Source of the DNA: Geodermatophilus siccatus
GTDB lineage: Bacteria; Actinomycetota; Actinomycetes; Mycobacteriales; Geodermatophilaceae
DNA: 64,000 nt
Assembly (NCBI RefSeq): GCF_900103785.1
Contig: NZ_FNHE01000013.1
Span: 1-64,000, forward strand
Direction of reading: 5' to 3'
Of this stretch, positions 51,099 to 60,099 are shown piece after piece. Position 1 is the first letter of the stretch. The number at the start of each line of letters is the position of its first letter. Position numbers and translations under genes: made by a program. The notes beneath the pieces were generated by a model that did no database searches, was not told the origin of the DNA, and saw only the letters and a program-made list of their open reading frames with translations.

Positions 51099-51704
51099 GT
51101 GGCCCGGCGGCTGCGGTTCGACGGCTGGATCCTCGGAGCCGGCACCGCGTCGGGCACCCGCGTCGTCGTCGGGCACTGGCCGCGCTCGCCGCTGGGGCCG
51201 CTGTCCGACGTCATGGTGCAGCGGCCCGACGGCGCCCGGCTGTTGCTCGCGCCCACCCGGGAGGCCGCGGACTTCATCGCCGCCACCTACGCCTTCGACG
51301 AGGTGCGGCTGGTCCCGGTGGCGGTGCACCGGCCGGACCCGCGGACCTGGGCGGTCGACGCCGGCCCGCTGCGGCTACGGGTCACGACCGGCCACCGCCC
51401 GCCGCTGGGCTGGCTGCTGCGCGTCGTCCCACCGCTCCTGGCCCGCACGCCGGCCTGGGTGGGCCTGCTGGACCGGCCGGCGCGGCTGCTGACCGGCCTG
51501 CGCACCACCGGCTCGGCCGGGAACGGCCGCACCGAGTGGTACGGCGTGCAGGACCTGCACGTGGTCACGGCGCTGACGGCCTCGTGGGACGGCGAGCCGC
51601 TGGGCGCGCTGGCCGCGGTGCGCCCGCCGGTCACCTTCGGGTTCGGGTCGGTGCCGCCGCGGCCGAGCCTGGCGCGGGTGACGACGACGGTGCAGCTGCC
51701 CTGA
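51099..51704 (+). CDS. Conserved hypothetical protein
   Basis: A 201-residue protein, mostly beta by appearance, with [49 protein letters not shown] and [10 protein letters not shown]. Not a recognised enzyme; similar unannotated actinobacterial proteins exist. It is 5 nt after the SDR stop and co-transcribed. GTG start. Its function may relate to the SDR only by operon membership. Confidence 0.8.
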   Translation: MARRLRFDGWILGAGTASGTRVVVGHWPRSPLGPLSDVMVQRPDGARLLLAPTREAADFIAATYAFDEVRLVPVAVHRPDPRTWAVDAGPLRLRVTTGHRPPLGWLLRVVPPLLARTPAWVGLLDRPARLLTGLRTTGSAGNGRTEWYGVQDLHVVTALTASWDGEPLGALAAVRPPVTFGFGSVPPRPSLARVTTTVQLP

Positions 51705-51759
51705 CCCGCTCCCGCGGCGCTGGGACGACGAGGCGGGCCGAGTGCCGCCGCGCGGCATC

Positions 51760-51871
51760 CCCTCCCGGGGACCTCGGCCCCTGCTTCCCCCTGTGAGCAG
51801 GGGCCGAGGTCCCCGGGAGGGAGGTGTCGTCCCCGCAGCCGCACCCCTGCCTCGCACTGTGGGCAGGGGTG
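51760..51871. terminator. Two bidirectional terminator hairpins
   Basis: The first stem is a perfect 26 bp (51760-51785 / 51796-51821, loop 10 nt). The second has 10-bp arms (51842-51851 / 51862-51871). They lie between convergent genes ending at 51704 and 51895. Confidence 0.8.
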
Positions 51872-51894
51872 GGACCGCGTGGGGTGGGCCTCCT

Positions 51895-53601
51895 TCAGTC
51901 GGGCAGCAGGACGCCGGGGTTGCAGACGTCCTGCGGGTCGAGCCGCTGCTTGACCGCGCGCAGCACCTCCACGCCCAGCGCGCCGATCTCGCGCTCCAGC
52001 CAGGGGCGGTGGTCAGCCCCGACGGCGTGGTGGTGGGTGAGCGTGCCGCCGGCGGCCAGCAGCGCGTCGGTCGCGGCCCGCTTGGCCGAGAGCCACTGCT
52101 GGATGGGCAGCGCGTCGTCCCGGTCGGCGAGCACGGTGACGTACAGCGAGGCGCCGGTCGGGTAGACGTGCGAGACGTGGGTCAGCACCAGCGGCTGCTT
52201 CCCGCGCCGGCCCAGCGACGTGCGCAGCGCCTCCCGCACGGCGGCGTGGACGGTCGGCAGTGCCGTCCAGGTGGCCGCCGTCTCCAGCGTCTCGACCAGC
52301 AGCCCGGCGTCCAGCAGGCTGTCGCGGGTGTAGGGCGCGGCGTACCGGTGCCGCCGCCAGGACTCCCCGACGCGCGTGCCCAGCCGCACCGCCCCCGCGC
52401 CGCGCAGCACCGAGGACGCCGCCCGCCGTCGCGCGCGAACCGCCGCCGGCAGCCCCTCCCAGCCGACGACGAGCAGGCAGCCCGCGGCCCGCCCGCGCAG
52501 CCGCAGCGAGCCGCGCAGCAGCGACGCGCCGGTGCCGGAGGCGTTCAGCAGGTCGGCGCGGGTCTCGTCGGGGTCGGACAGGCGGATGACGTCGGGCAGC
52601 AGCTCGTGGCGGGCCAGCCGCTGCAGCCCGGCCAGCCCCGCCTCCCAGCTGCGGAAGGACCAGCCCTCGTGGTGCCGCGCCCGCGGCTCGGGCCGGACCC
52701 GCAGCGTCAGCTCGGTGATGACGCCCAGCGCCCCCTCCGAGCCCAGGGCCAGGCCGAGCAGGTCGGGCCCGGCCGCCGACGCCGGCGGCGAGCCGAGCTC
52801 CAGCACCCCGGACGGCGTGGCCAGCGTCAGCCCGGCCACCAGGTCGTCGAAGCGGCCGATGCCGGTGGACGCCTGCCCCGCTGAGCGGGTGGCCGCGTAG
52901 CCGCCCATGGTGGCGAACTCCCAGCTCTGCGGCGTGTGGCCGAGGGACAGCCCGTGCCGGCCCAGGTGCTCCTCCAGCGCCGGCCCCCGCACGCCCGGCC
53001 CGACCGTGACCAGGGAGGACGCGACGTCGAGGGCGTGCACCGAGGCCATCCGGCCCAGGTCGACCGAGACCGACGGGCGGTCGTCGGCGTCGACGCCCGA
53101 CAGCCCGCCGACGACGCTGGTGCCACCGCCGAAGGGCACCGCGACCACGCCGATCTCGCTGCACAGCGCCAGCAGCGCGGCGGTCTCCTCGGTGCTGCCG
53201 GGCTGGACGACGGCGTCCGGGGCGTCGGAGGCGTCGCCCTCCCGCCGGCGCAGCAGGTCCAGGTAGCTCTTGCCGCCGGCGTGCCGCAGCCGGGCCTCGC
53301 GGTCGGTGCTGACGTGCTCATCGCCGAGCAGCTCGACCAGCCGCAGCCGGCAGTCCTCGGCCAGCCGGGAGGGCGCCAGCCGGATGTCGGCGACCGGCAC
53401 CGGTGGGGTGCGCCGCGGGGTCCAGCCCAGCTCCCGGGCCAGGTGCCGGCGGGCGGCCTTGGGCAGCACCTCGGCGAGGTCCGGGAAGGCGGTGAGCTCC
53501 AGGGAGCCGGGGCCGCCGTCCGCCCCGCGGGCCACCGTCGCGTCGCGGGGACCGGCGGCGGGGCCCCAGCCCTGGATGGTCAGTTGCGGCTGCTCGGGCA
53601 C
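51895..53601 (-). CDS. FAD-binding oxidase, alkyldihydroxyacetone-phosphate synthase-like
   Basis: A 568-residue VAO-family flavoprotein. An N-terminal extension (ELTAFPDLAEVLPKAARRHLARELGW) precedes the FAD domain: PDAVVQPGSTEETAALLAL, VVAVPFGGGTSVVGGLSG, SLGHTPQSWEFATMGGYAATRSAGQASTGIGRFDDLVAGL and GSEGALGVITELTLRV. The C-terminus has the VKQRLDPQDVCNPGVL ending. This matches AGPS-like oxidases; bacterial members do not necessarily make ether lipids. Divergent from glcD across 165 nt. Confidence 0.92.
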   Translation of the reverse strand: MPEQPQLTIQGWGPAAGPRDATVARGADGGPGSLELTAFPDLAEVLPKAARRHLARELGWTPRRTPPVPVADIRLAPSRLAEDCRLRLVELLGDEHVSTDREARLRHAGGKSYLDLLRRREGDASDAPDAVVQPGSTEETAALLALCSEIGVVAVPFGGGTSVVGGLSGVDADDRPSVSVDLGRMASVHALDVASSLVTVGPGVRGPALEEHLGRHGLSLGHTPQSWEFATMGGYAATRSAGQASTGIGRFDDLVAGLTLATPSGVLELGSPPASAAGPDLLGLALGSEGALGVITELTLRVRPEPRARHHEGWSFRSWEAGLAGLQRLARHELLPDVIRLSDPDETRADLLNASGTGASLLRGSLRLRGRAAGCLLVVGWEGLPAAVRARRRAASSVLRGAGAVRLGTRVGESWRRHRYAAPYTRDSLLDAGLLVETLETAATWTALPTVHAAVREALRTSLGRRGKQPLVLTHVSHVYPTGASLYVTVLADRDDALPIQQWLSAKRAATDALLAAGGTLTHHHAVGADHRPWLEREIGALGVEVLRAVKQRLDPQDVCNPGVLLPD

Positions 53602-53766
53602 GACTCCAGTCTGCCGGTGCCCGGCCCCGGCCCGGTGGTCGCCGCGGAGCTGTGGACCCGGCCGGACCGCCGATCCCCCTGCGGGGGACAGGGAGGGCCT
53701 CCGTCACTAGGCTGCCCGCTGCGGTCGAGCGCGGGGCCCACCCGCCCGCCGCGAGGGAGGTGCGAC

Positions 53767-55149
53767 GTGGCACTGGATCCCGGGGTCCTGGCCGAGCTGG
53801 AGTCGATCGTCGGACGGGAGCACGTCCGGCACCGCGAGGGCGAGGTCGCTCCGTACGCCCGGGACGCCACCCCGCTGTTCTCCTCCCCGCCGGACGCGGT
53901 GGTCTTCCCGGCGCGCACCGAGGAGGTCGCCGCGGTCCTGCGGCTGGCCACCGCCCACCGCGTCCCGGTCGTGCCCCGCGGCGCGGGCTCGAACCTGTGC
54001 GCGGCGACCGTGCCGCTGCAGGGCGGCATCCTCCTGGTGCTCACCCGCATGGACCGGGTGCTCGAGATCAGCACCGAAGAACTGCTGGTCCGCGCCGAGC
54101 CCGGCGCCACCACGGCCACCGTCGCCGAGGCCGCCGCCGCCCAGGGGCTGCTGTTCGCGCCCGACCCGGGCAGCCGCACCGTCTCGACCGTGGGGGGCAA
54201 CGTCGCCACCTGCGCCGGCGGCCTGCGCGGCCTCAAGTACGGCGTCACCCGCAACTACGTGCTCGGTCTCGAGGTCGTGCTGCCCACCGGCGAGGTCATC
54301 CGCACCGGCGGCCGGCTGTGGAAGGACGTCGCCGGCTACGACCTGACCCGTCTGCTCACCGGCTCGGAGGGCACCCTCGGCGTCATCACCGAGGTGACCC
54401 TCGCGCTGCTGCCCATGCCGGCCACGGCGAGCACCGGGGTGGCCTACTTCTCCTCGCTGGCCGACGCCGGCCGGGCGGTGACGCAGGTCCTCGCCCACGG
54501 CGTGGTGCCGGCGACGCTGGAGTTCCTCGACCACACCTGCATCGGGGCGGTGGAGGACTACGCCCGGCTGGGGCTGCGCACCGACGCCGGCGCCCTGCTG
54601 CTCTTCGGGGACGACGGCGAGCCGGACGCCGTCGAGCGCAACCTGACCCGCATGGGGGAGCTGTGCGCCGACGAGGGGGCGCTCGAGGTCACCGTGGCCA
54701 AGGAGGTCGCCCAGTCCGAGGCGCTGCTGGCCGCCCGCCGCTGCTCCCTGCCGGCGCTGTCCCGGCTGGACACGCTCACCGTGCTGGAGGACGTCACCGT
54801 GCCCCGCCCGCGGCTGGCCGAGATGGTCGACCGGATCGAGGCCGTCGCCGCCCGGCACGACCTGGTGATCGGCACCTTCGGCCACGCCGGCGACGGCAAC
54901 CTGCACCCCACCGCGGTCATCGACGCCCGCGACCCGGCGGCCGCCGACCGCACCCACGCCGCCTTCGCCGAGATCTTCGCCGCGGCGCTCGAGCTCGACG
55001 GCACCATCACCGGGGAGCACGGCGTCGGCGCGGCGAAGCTGCCCTACCTGCGCGACCGGCTGGGAGACGACCAGATGGCCCTGCTCGCACGGATCAAGAC
55101 GGCCTTCGACCCGGCCGGCATCCTCAACCCCGGGAAGACGGGCTCGTGA
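53767..55149 (+). CDS. glcD: FAD-linked glycolate/lactate oxidase subunit GlcD-like
   Basis: A 460-residue VAO-type flavoprotein. FAD motifs: VPVVPRGAGSNLCAATVP, LLFAPDPGSRTVSTVGGNVATCAGGLRGLKYGVT, GSEGTLGVITEVTLALLP. The C-terminus has the metal/substrate region GTFGHAGDGNLHPT and TGEHGVGAAKLPYL. The glcF gene overlaps by GTGA. It should oxidise a 2-hydroxy acid and pass electrons to the Fe-S subunit. Glycolate versus D-lactate cannot be distinguished. A separate glcE is missing, as in other actinobacterial pairs. TAGGCT at about 53707 is a -10 candidate. Confidence 0.93.
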   Translation: MALDPGVLAELESIVGREHVRHREGEVAPYARDATPLFSSPPDAVVFPARTEEVAAVLRLATAHRVPVVPRGAGSNLCAATVPLQGGILLVLTRMDRVLEISTEELLVRAEPGATTATVAEAAAAQGLLFAPDPGSRTVSTVGGNVATCAGGLRGLKYGVTRNYVLGLEVVLPTGEVIRTGGRLWKDVAGYDLTRLLTGSEGTLGVITEVTLALLPMPATASTGVAYFSSLADAGRAVTQVLAHGVVPATLEFLDHTCIGAVEDYARLGLRTDAGALLLFGDDGEPDAVERNLTRMGELCADEGALEVTVAKEVAQSEALLAARRCSLPALSRLDTLTVLEDVTVPRPRLAEMVDRIEAVAARHDLVIGTFGHAGDGNLHPTAVIDARDPAAADRTHAAFAEIFAAALELDGTITGEHGVGAAKLPYLRDRLGDDQMALLARIKTAFDPAGILNPGKTGS

Positions 55150-56450
55150 CGGCCGAGGCGTCCGGCGCCACCGACGCCCCGGGTGCCGCCGGCGCGGCCT
55201 CGCGCGGGATCTTCCCGCCCGAGCTGCTCGACCGGTGCATCTCCTGCGGGTTCTGCCTGCCGGCCTGCCCGACGTACGCGCTGAGCAAGGACGAGAAGTC
55301 CTCGCCGCGCGGGCGGATCACGCTGATGCGCGCGCTGGAGACCGGCGTCCTGGAGGACGACGACCCGACCCTGCGGGAGGAGTCCTCGTTCTGCCTGGGC
55401 TGCCGGGCGTGCGAGCCGGTCTGCCCGGCCGGCGTGCAGTACGGCGAGCTGCTCGAGCACTGGCGCTCGCACCAGTGGCAGGGCCGGCGCCGGCCGCCGC
55501 TGGCGCGGGTGCTCACCAACGTCGTCGTCCGCAACTGGCTGGTGCGCCGTCTCGGCACCTTCCGCGGGCACGCGCGCACGGCCGCCACCTCCCCGCAGGG
55601 TCCGCACCTGATGCTGGGCTGCTTCGAGCGCGCGCTCTTCCCCGCGGTGAGCCGGGCCGCGCGGCGGCTGCGCCCGGAGCTGGACGCCCCGGGCGACCAG
55701 GGCTGCTGCGGCGCCCTGCACGCGCACAACGGCGACCTGGAGCTGGGCCGCACGATGGCCCGGCGGCTCGGTGACCAGCTGCCCGGCACGATCGTCACCA
55801 CGGCGGGCGGCTGTGCGGCGCACCTGGCCGGCGTGCTGGGCCGCGACCGGGTCAAGGAGTTCTCCGAGTACGTGGCGGGCGACGGCTCGGCGTCCTTCGG
55901 CGAGCTGCGGGTCGACGGACGGCGGGCGCGGGTCGCGCTGCAGGACTCCTGCCACCTGCGCAACGGGATGGACGTCTGGCGGGAGCCGCGGGAGCTGATC
56001 GCCGCCGTCGCCGACTACGTCGAGCTGCCCGGCGCGGCGCAGTGCTGCGGTTCCGCGGGCACGTACTCGCTGCTGCGGCCGAGGGACAGCCGCCGGGTGC
56101 TGGCCCCGAAGCTCGACCAGATCGAGGCCGCCGGCGTCGACTACGTCGTCGCGGTGAACCCCGGCTGCCAGCGGCAGCTCGTCACCGGCCTGCGCCGCCG
56201 CCGCTCCCGGGTGCGTGTGCTGCACCTGACCGAGCTGCTGGCCGCCGCGCAGGACGGCGGGCTGCCCCGCCGCCGGCTGCGGCTCGGGGCGCGGCCGGGC
56301 CGCCGTGCCGAGGTCCCCGCCGACGAGGCCGCCGGGATGGCCGCCCACCTGAACGACCGGCCCCTGCCCGACGACCCGGGTGCCGCGGGTGCCGGCCGAC
56401 CCGACGCGCTCGACGGGTCCGCCGGTCCCGACGAGGTGCACCGCAGCTGA
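55146..56450 (+). CDS. glcF: Glycolate oxidase iron-sulfur subunit GlcF-like
   Basis: A 434-residue protein with two 4Fe-4S ferredoxin motifs, CISCGFCLPACPTY and CLGCRACEPVCPAG (residues about 31-110). Two CCG domains follow (QGCCGALHAHNG and ... DSCHLRNG ... AQCCGSAGTYS), typical of GlcF/heterodisulfide reductase subunits. It carries electrons from GlcD to the quinone pool. The last 60 residues are a charged tail. GTG start overlaps the glcD stop. Confidence 0.94.
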   Translation: MTAEASGATDAPGAAGAASRGIFPPELLDRCISCGFCLPACPTYALSKDEKSSPRGRITLMRALETGVLEDDDPTLREESSFCLGCRACEPVCPAGVQYGELLEHWRSHQWQGRRRPPLARVLTNVVVRNWLVRRLGTFRGHARTAATSPQGPHLMLGCFERALFPAVSRAARRLRPELDAPGDQGCCGALHAHNGDLELGRTMARRLGDQLPGTIVTTAGGCAAHLAGVLGRDRVKEFSEYVAGDGSASFGELRVDGRRARVALQDSCHLRNGMDVWREPRELIAAVADYVELPGAAQCCGSAGTYSLLRPRDSRRVLAPKLDQIEAAGVDYVVAVNPGCQRQLVTGLRRRRSRVRVLHLTELLAAAQDGGLPRRRLRLGARPGRRAEVPADEAAGMAAHLNDRPLPDDPGAAGAGRPDALDGSAGPDEVHRS

Positions 56451-56463
56451 CCCTGCGGGCCGG

Positions 56464-57555
56464 TCAGGCGGCCTGGGCCTGCCTCCGGTGCGCGCCGAGG
56501 GCGGCCAACCCGCGCCGGACCCCGACCGCCACCGCACCGAGGGCGAAGAAGCCGTCCTCGTCGGCGGGCTGGGTCGTGCGCAGCAGGGTGACCAGCCGGT
56601 CCAGCGCGGCCTCGGCTCCGGCGATCCGCTCGTCCCGGCGGTCGGGCGTCGTCCCGTCCGTGCTGTGGTACGGCGTACGGACCACACCGGCCAGGCCCGC
56701 CAGGGCGTCGGCGAGCACCCAGCCGGCCCCGGCCTCGACCCGGTCGATGCCGCGCCGGTGCGGCTGCAGCTCGACGACCAGCGAGGTGAGGTCGTCGACG
56801 AGGACGGCGACGCGGTCGACCGCCCGGGACTCCTCGCGGATGCCGGCCGCCCGGCCCTGCCAGCGCGGCGCCCGGGGGTTGGCCCGGCGGGCGCGCTCGA
56901 CCTGCGCCTCGGCGGCGCGCATCCGGTCCAGCGTGCGGTCCAGCACCGTGGCCCGGCCGCTCCACTCGGCGGGGTCGGGCACCCGGCCCTCGCGCAGGGT
57001 GCCGGCGATCTCCTCGAGGTGCGCGGCGAGCTGCGACCGGGCGGTGGCGATCTCCTCGACCGCGCGGGTCAGCTGCATCGGCGGGAAGAGCACGGTGGTC
57101 ACCAGCACGCCGATCGCGGCCCCGAGCAACGTCAGCCCGGCGTAGCGCAGCACGTAGGCGCCGGGGTCGTCGAGGCCGACGGTGATCATGAGGACGGCGG
57201 CGAAGCTGACCCAGCTGGCCTGCTCGCGCCACAGCTGCAGCTGCTCGACGGCGATCGCCACGGCGACGATGAGCGCGATGGTGAGGGCGTCGGGCACCAC
57301 CCGCGTGACCTCGTACAGGGCCACGGCCAGTCCGAAGCCGGTGAGGATGGCCAGCACGCTGCGCCAGGCGGCGCTGGCCGAGTCGGCGATCGTCGGGTGC
57401 ACGGCGATCACCGCGCCGAGCGGGGCGTAGTACGCGTACTCGCTCAGCAGCGGCGGCAGCAGGACGGCGACCTGCCAGGCGAGCGCGGCCGCCACCGCCG
57501 CCCGCACCCCGCGCTGCACGGCCGGCCGGTGCAGCTGCACCCACAGGGCTCCCAC
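56464..57555 (-). CDS. FUSC-family membrane protein, aromatic acid exporter-like
   Basis: A 363-residue membrane protein. About six transmembrane helices lie in the first 180 residues (for example LLPPLLSEYAYYAPLGAVIAVHPT, LTIALIVAVAIAVEQLQLW, YVLRYAGLTLLGAAIGVLVTTVLFPP). A cytoplasmic helical domain with coiled-coil character (VEEIATARSQLAAHLEEIA) follows. This is the FUSC/ArAE layout. The GTG at 57555 is preferred; an earlier ATG at 57642 lies in the loop of the hairpin 57616-57679. Confidence 0.85.
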   Translation of the reverse strand: MGALWVQLHRPAVQRGVRAAVAAALAWQVAVLLPPLLSEYAYYAPLGAVIAVHPTIADSASAAWRSVLAILTGFGLAVALYEVTRVVPDALTIALIVAVAIAVEQLQLWREQASWVSFAAVLMITVGLDDPGAYVLRYAGLTLLGAAIGVLVTTVLFPPMQLTRAVEEIATARSQLAAHLEEIAGTLREGRVPDPAEWSGRATVLDRTLDRMRAAEAQVERARRANPRAPRWQGRAAGIREESRAVDRVAVLVDDLTSLVVELQPHRRGIDRVEAGAGWVLADALAGLAGVVRTPYHSTDGTTPDRRDERIAGAEAALDRLVTLLRTTQPADEDGFFALGAVAVGVRRGLAALGAHRRQAQAA

Positions 57556-57615
57556 GGGGTCAGGATGACCGGTGCCGCAGCCCGCCGTTGCGCCGGGTCC
57601 CGGCGCCGCTGCGTT

Positions 57616-57679
57616 CCGTGAGATCTGCACACTCGCGCCCATCAGGCGTCCGATGGTGACGAGTGTGCAGATCTCGCGG
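57616..57679. terminator. Long terminator hairpin
   Basis: A 20-bp stem with one G-U pair (57616-57635 / 57660-57679) and a 24-nt loop that contains a smaller dyad. It lies between two genes that are both on the minus strand: it terminates the MerR gene before the FUSC gene. Confidence 0.75.
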
Positions 57680-57685
57680 GTTCGG

Positions 57686-58441
57686 TCACCCGCCCTGGCG
57701 GGCGGCGTTGGCCTGGACCGCGGTGCTCACGTACTGCGCCAGGCCGGGGGCGATCGCCTCGTAGGTCGCGGTGAACCGCTCGTCCTCGACGTACATCCGG
57801 CCCAGGCCGGCGTGCATCTCGGGCGGGCAGTCGTAGAACCACCGGCCGATGTGCTGCCGGTGCTCCTCCGCGACGTCCATCGCCTGCTCCGAGTCGGCCG
57901 GGACGCCGGCCCGCATGACCTCGGCGAAGCGCCGGTGGACGTCGTCCATCTCCTCCTTGATCCGGACCCAGTCCTCCTTGGTGTGGCTGCGGGTCCGCTG
58001 CTGGGACTGCGCCCACGCCTCGGTGTCCCCCCAGCGCTCCTCCGCCTCGCGCTCGTGGTCCTCGGACCAGCCCTCCCCGAAGAGCTCGAACCTCTCCTCC
58101 GGGGTCAGTGAGATCCCCATCTGTCTCGCCTCCATCTCCTTCTCGACGGCCGCGACCACCGCCCGCGTCCGCTCCAGCCGGTCGAGCAGCAGCCGGTGCT
58201 GGCGGCGCAGGTGCTCGGCCGGGTCGGCGGCGGGGTCGTCGAGCAGGGTCGCGACCTCCTCGAGGGGGAACCCGAGCTCGCGGTAGACCAGCACCTGGTG
58301 CAGCCGGTCCAGGTCGGCCGGCGAGTACCGCCGGTAGCCCGCAGTCGTCCGGCCGGACGGCGACAGCAGTCCGATCCGGTCGTAGTGGTGCAGCGTCCGG
58401 ACCGTCACACCGGCCAGCGCCGCGACCTCGCCCACGTTCAC
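57686..58441 (-). CDS. MerR-family regulator with TipAS-type domain (TipAL-like)
   Basis: A 251-residue regulator. The N-terminal MerR winged helix reads VGEVAALAGVTVRTLHHYDRIGLLSPSGRTTAGYRRYSPADLDRLHQVLVYRELGFPLEEVATLL. A long coiled-coil helix and a TipAS antibiotic-recognition-like domain (about 115-251, GEGWSEDHEREAEERWGDTEAWAQS) follow. TipAL from Streptomyces binds thiopeptides and activates its own promoter. A matching MerR promoter lies upstream. GTG start with GGAGGGAGGAC. Confidence 0.94.
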   Translation of the reverse strand: MNVGEVAALAGVTVRTLHHYDRIGLLSPSGRTTAGYRRYSPADLDRLHQVLVYRELGFPLEEVATLLDDPAADPAEHLRRQHRLLLDRLERTRAVVAAVEKEMEARQMGISLTPEERFELFGEGWSEDHEREAEERWGDTEAWAQSQQRTRSHTKEDWVRIKEEMDDVHRRFAEVMRAGVPADSEQAMDVAEEHRQHIGRWFYDCPPEMHAGLGRMYVEDERFTATYEAIAPGLAQYVSTAVQANAARQGG

Positions 58442-58467
58442 GGGTGTCCTCCCTCCTGACGCCGACC

Positions 58468-58498
58468 AGTGCACGGCCTGACGTCGCGTCAGGGTCAA
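58468..58498 (-). promoter_or_regulatory. MerR-type promoter with dyad in a 19-bp spacer
   Basis: On the minus strand TTGACC (-35, 58493-58498) and TGCACT (-10, 58468-58473) are separated by exactly 19 bp. The dyad CTGACG-CGA-CGTCAG (58478-58492) lies inside that spacer. Over-long spacers with an internal dyad are the hallmark of MerR-activated promoters. It predicts autoregulation by the TipAL-like protein. Confidence 0.85.
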
Positions 58499-58520
58499 GC
58501 GTGCTGCCGGTGTCGTGCGC

Positions 58521-58526
58521 CAGGCT
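58521..58526 (+). promoter_or_regulatory. -10 box CAGGCT for the DinB gene
   Basis: CAGGCT ends 6 nt before the ATG at 58533; leaderless. Confidence 0.5.
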
Positions 58527-58532
58527 GCTCGC

Positions 58533-59147
58533 ATGGACGAGAAGAGCGCCCTGCGCGAGTACCTGCGCCTCGGCCGGGCCGCCCTGCTGGCCAAGCTCGA
58601 CGGCCTGGGCGAGTACGACGTCCGGCGGCCGATGACGCCGACCGGCACCAACCTGCTCGGGCTGGTCAAGCACGTCGCCTACGTGCAGCTGGGCTACTTC
58701 GGCGAGGTCTTCGGCCGGCCGAGCGGCCGGCCCTTCCCGTGGGAAGCCGAGGGCGCGGAGGAGGGCGTCGACCTGTGGGCGGCGCCGGACGAGAGCCGGG
58801 ACGACGTCCTCGAGCTGTTCCGGTTCGCGGCCGCGCACGCCGACGCGACGGTCGAGGCGCTGCCGCTGGACGCCGTCGGCGAGGTGCCCTGGTGGGGGGA
58901 CGAGCGCCGGCACCCGACGCTGCACACGATCCTGGTGCACGTGTGCGTGGAGATCGCCCGGCACGCCGGGCACGCCGACGTCCTGCGCGAGCTCCTGGAC
59001 GGGTCGGCCGGCCTGAGCCCGGGAAACAGCAACCTGCCCGAGCGCAGCGCCGACGAGTGGGCGGCGTTCCGGGCGCGCATCGAGGACGCCGCGCGGCAGG
59101 CGGCCGGGACCGCGGTCCCGAGCGGTGCCACGAGCGGGGATGGGTGA
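58533..59147 (+). CDS. DinB / DUF664 family protein
   Basis: A 204-residue four-helix-bundle protein of the DinB superfamily (DUF664 branch). Landmarks are LREYLRLGRAALLAKLDGLGEYDVRRPMTPTGTNLLGLVKHVAYVQLGYFGEVFGR, with a first metal-binding His, and HTILVHVCVEIARHAGHADVLRELLDG with the later His pair. Members are metal-dependent thiol transferases or of unknown function. Followed by the dehalogenase gene, whose ribosome entry overlaps the end of this gene. Confidence 0.9.
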   Translation: MDEKSALREYLRLGRAALLAKLDGLGEYDVRRPMTPTGTNLLGLVKHVAYVQLGYFGEVFGRPSGRPFPWEAEGAEEGVDLWAAPDESRDDVLELFRFAAAHADATVEALPLDAVGEVPWWGDERRHPTLHTILVHVCVEIARHAGHADVLRELLDGSAGLSPGNSNLPERSADEWAAFRARIEDAARQAAGTAVPSGATSGDG

Positions 59148-59158
59148 GGATCGCAGGC

Positions 59159-60064
59159 ATGGCAGCCGACGACGTCTCGCCCGAGGACCCGTTCCCCCGC
59201 AAGCGCGTCCGCGTCGACCGGCGGGCCGACGGCAACCTGCACATGGCCTACGTCGAGGTGGGGGAGGGCGACCCGATCGTCTTCCTGCACGGCAACCCGA
59301 CGTCGTCCTACCTGTGGCGCAACGTCATCCCGCACGTCCAGCACCTCGGCCGCTGCCTGGCTCCGGACCTGATCGGCATGGGCGAGTCGGACAAGCTGCC
59401 CAGCCCGGACCGGGGCACCTACTCGTTCTCCGCGCACGCGGGCTTCCTGGAGCGGTTCCTCGAGGAGGTCGGCGCGACCGAGCGGGTCACCCTCGTGCTG
59501 CACGACTGGGGCTCGGCGCTGGGCTTCGACTGGGCCCACCGGCACGCCGGCGCGGTCCGCGGCCTGGCGTTCACCGAGGCGCTCGTCGTCCCGCTGACCT
59601 GGGCCGACTGGCCGGCCGACGCGCGCCGGATCTTCCGCACCATGCGCGGGCCGGACGGCGAGGCCGCGGTGCTGGAGAACAACGTGTTCGTCGAGCGCAT
59701 CCTGCCGGCGTCGGTGACCCGCGGCCTGAGCCCGGAGGCGCACGCCCGCTACCGCGAGCCCTTCGCCGACCCCGCGCACCGCTGGCCGACGCTGGAGTGG
59801 CCGCGGCAGCTGCCGATCGAGAACGTGCCGCCCAAGGTCCGCGACGTCGTCGCCCGGTACGGCCAGTGGCTGCGCACCAGCGACGTCCCCAAGCTGTTCC
59901 TCAACGCCGAGCCGGGCTCGATCCTGGTCGGCCGGCCGCGGGCGTTCGTGCGCAAGTGGAAGGCGCTGACCGAGGTCACCGTGCCCGGCTCGCACTTCGT
60001 GCCGGAGGACTCGCCGCACGAGATCGGCCGGGCGCTGGCCGAGTGGATCCCGACGCTGCGCTGA
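59159..60064 (+). CDS. dhaA: Haloalkane dehalogenase
   Basis: A 301-residue alpha/beta-hydrolase with a full set of dehalogenase residues. Nucleophile Asp116 in VLHDWGSALGFDWA, catalytic acid Glu140 in AFTEALV, His279 in PGSHFVPEDSPHEIG, and the halide-stabilising Asn46 (HGNPTSSYLWRN) and Trp117. The acid position is that of subfamily HLD-II. It should hydrolyse haloalkanes to alcohols. The ATG at 59159 places SPEDPFPRKRV where family members begin; a GTG at 59144 is in frame and overlaps the DinB stop. No other haloalkane pathway gene is adjacent. Confidence 0.93.
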   Translation: MAADDVSPEDPFPRKRVRVDRRADGNLHMAYVEVGEGDPIVFLHGNPTSSYLWRNVIPHVQHLGRCLAPDLIGMGESDKLPSPDRGTYSFSAHAGFLERFLEEVGATERVTLVLHDWGSALGFDWAHRHAGAVRGLAFTEALVVPLTWADWPADARRIFRTMRGPDGEAAVLENNVFVERILPASVTRGLSPEAHARYREPFADPAHRWPTLEWPRQLPIENVPPKVRDVVARYGQWLRTSDVPKLFLNAEPGSILVGRPRAFVRKWKALTEVTVPGSHFVPEDSPHEIGRALAEWIPTLR

Positions 60065-60099
60065 GCGACGTCTCCGCCCGTGGTGACCGGACGGACATG

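Noticed and set aside
57556-57642. Longer start for the FUSC gene (ATG 57642)
   Set aside because: The ATG lies in the loop of a 20-bp hairpin and adds non-conserved residues; GTG 57555 is better.
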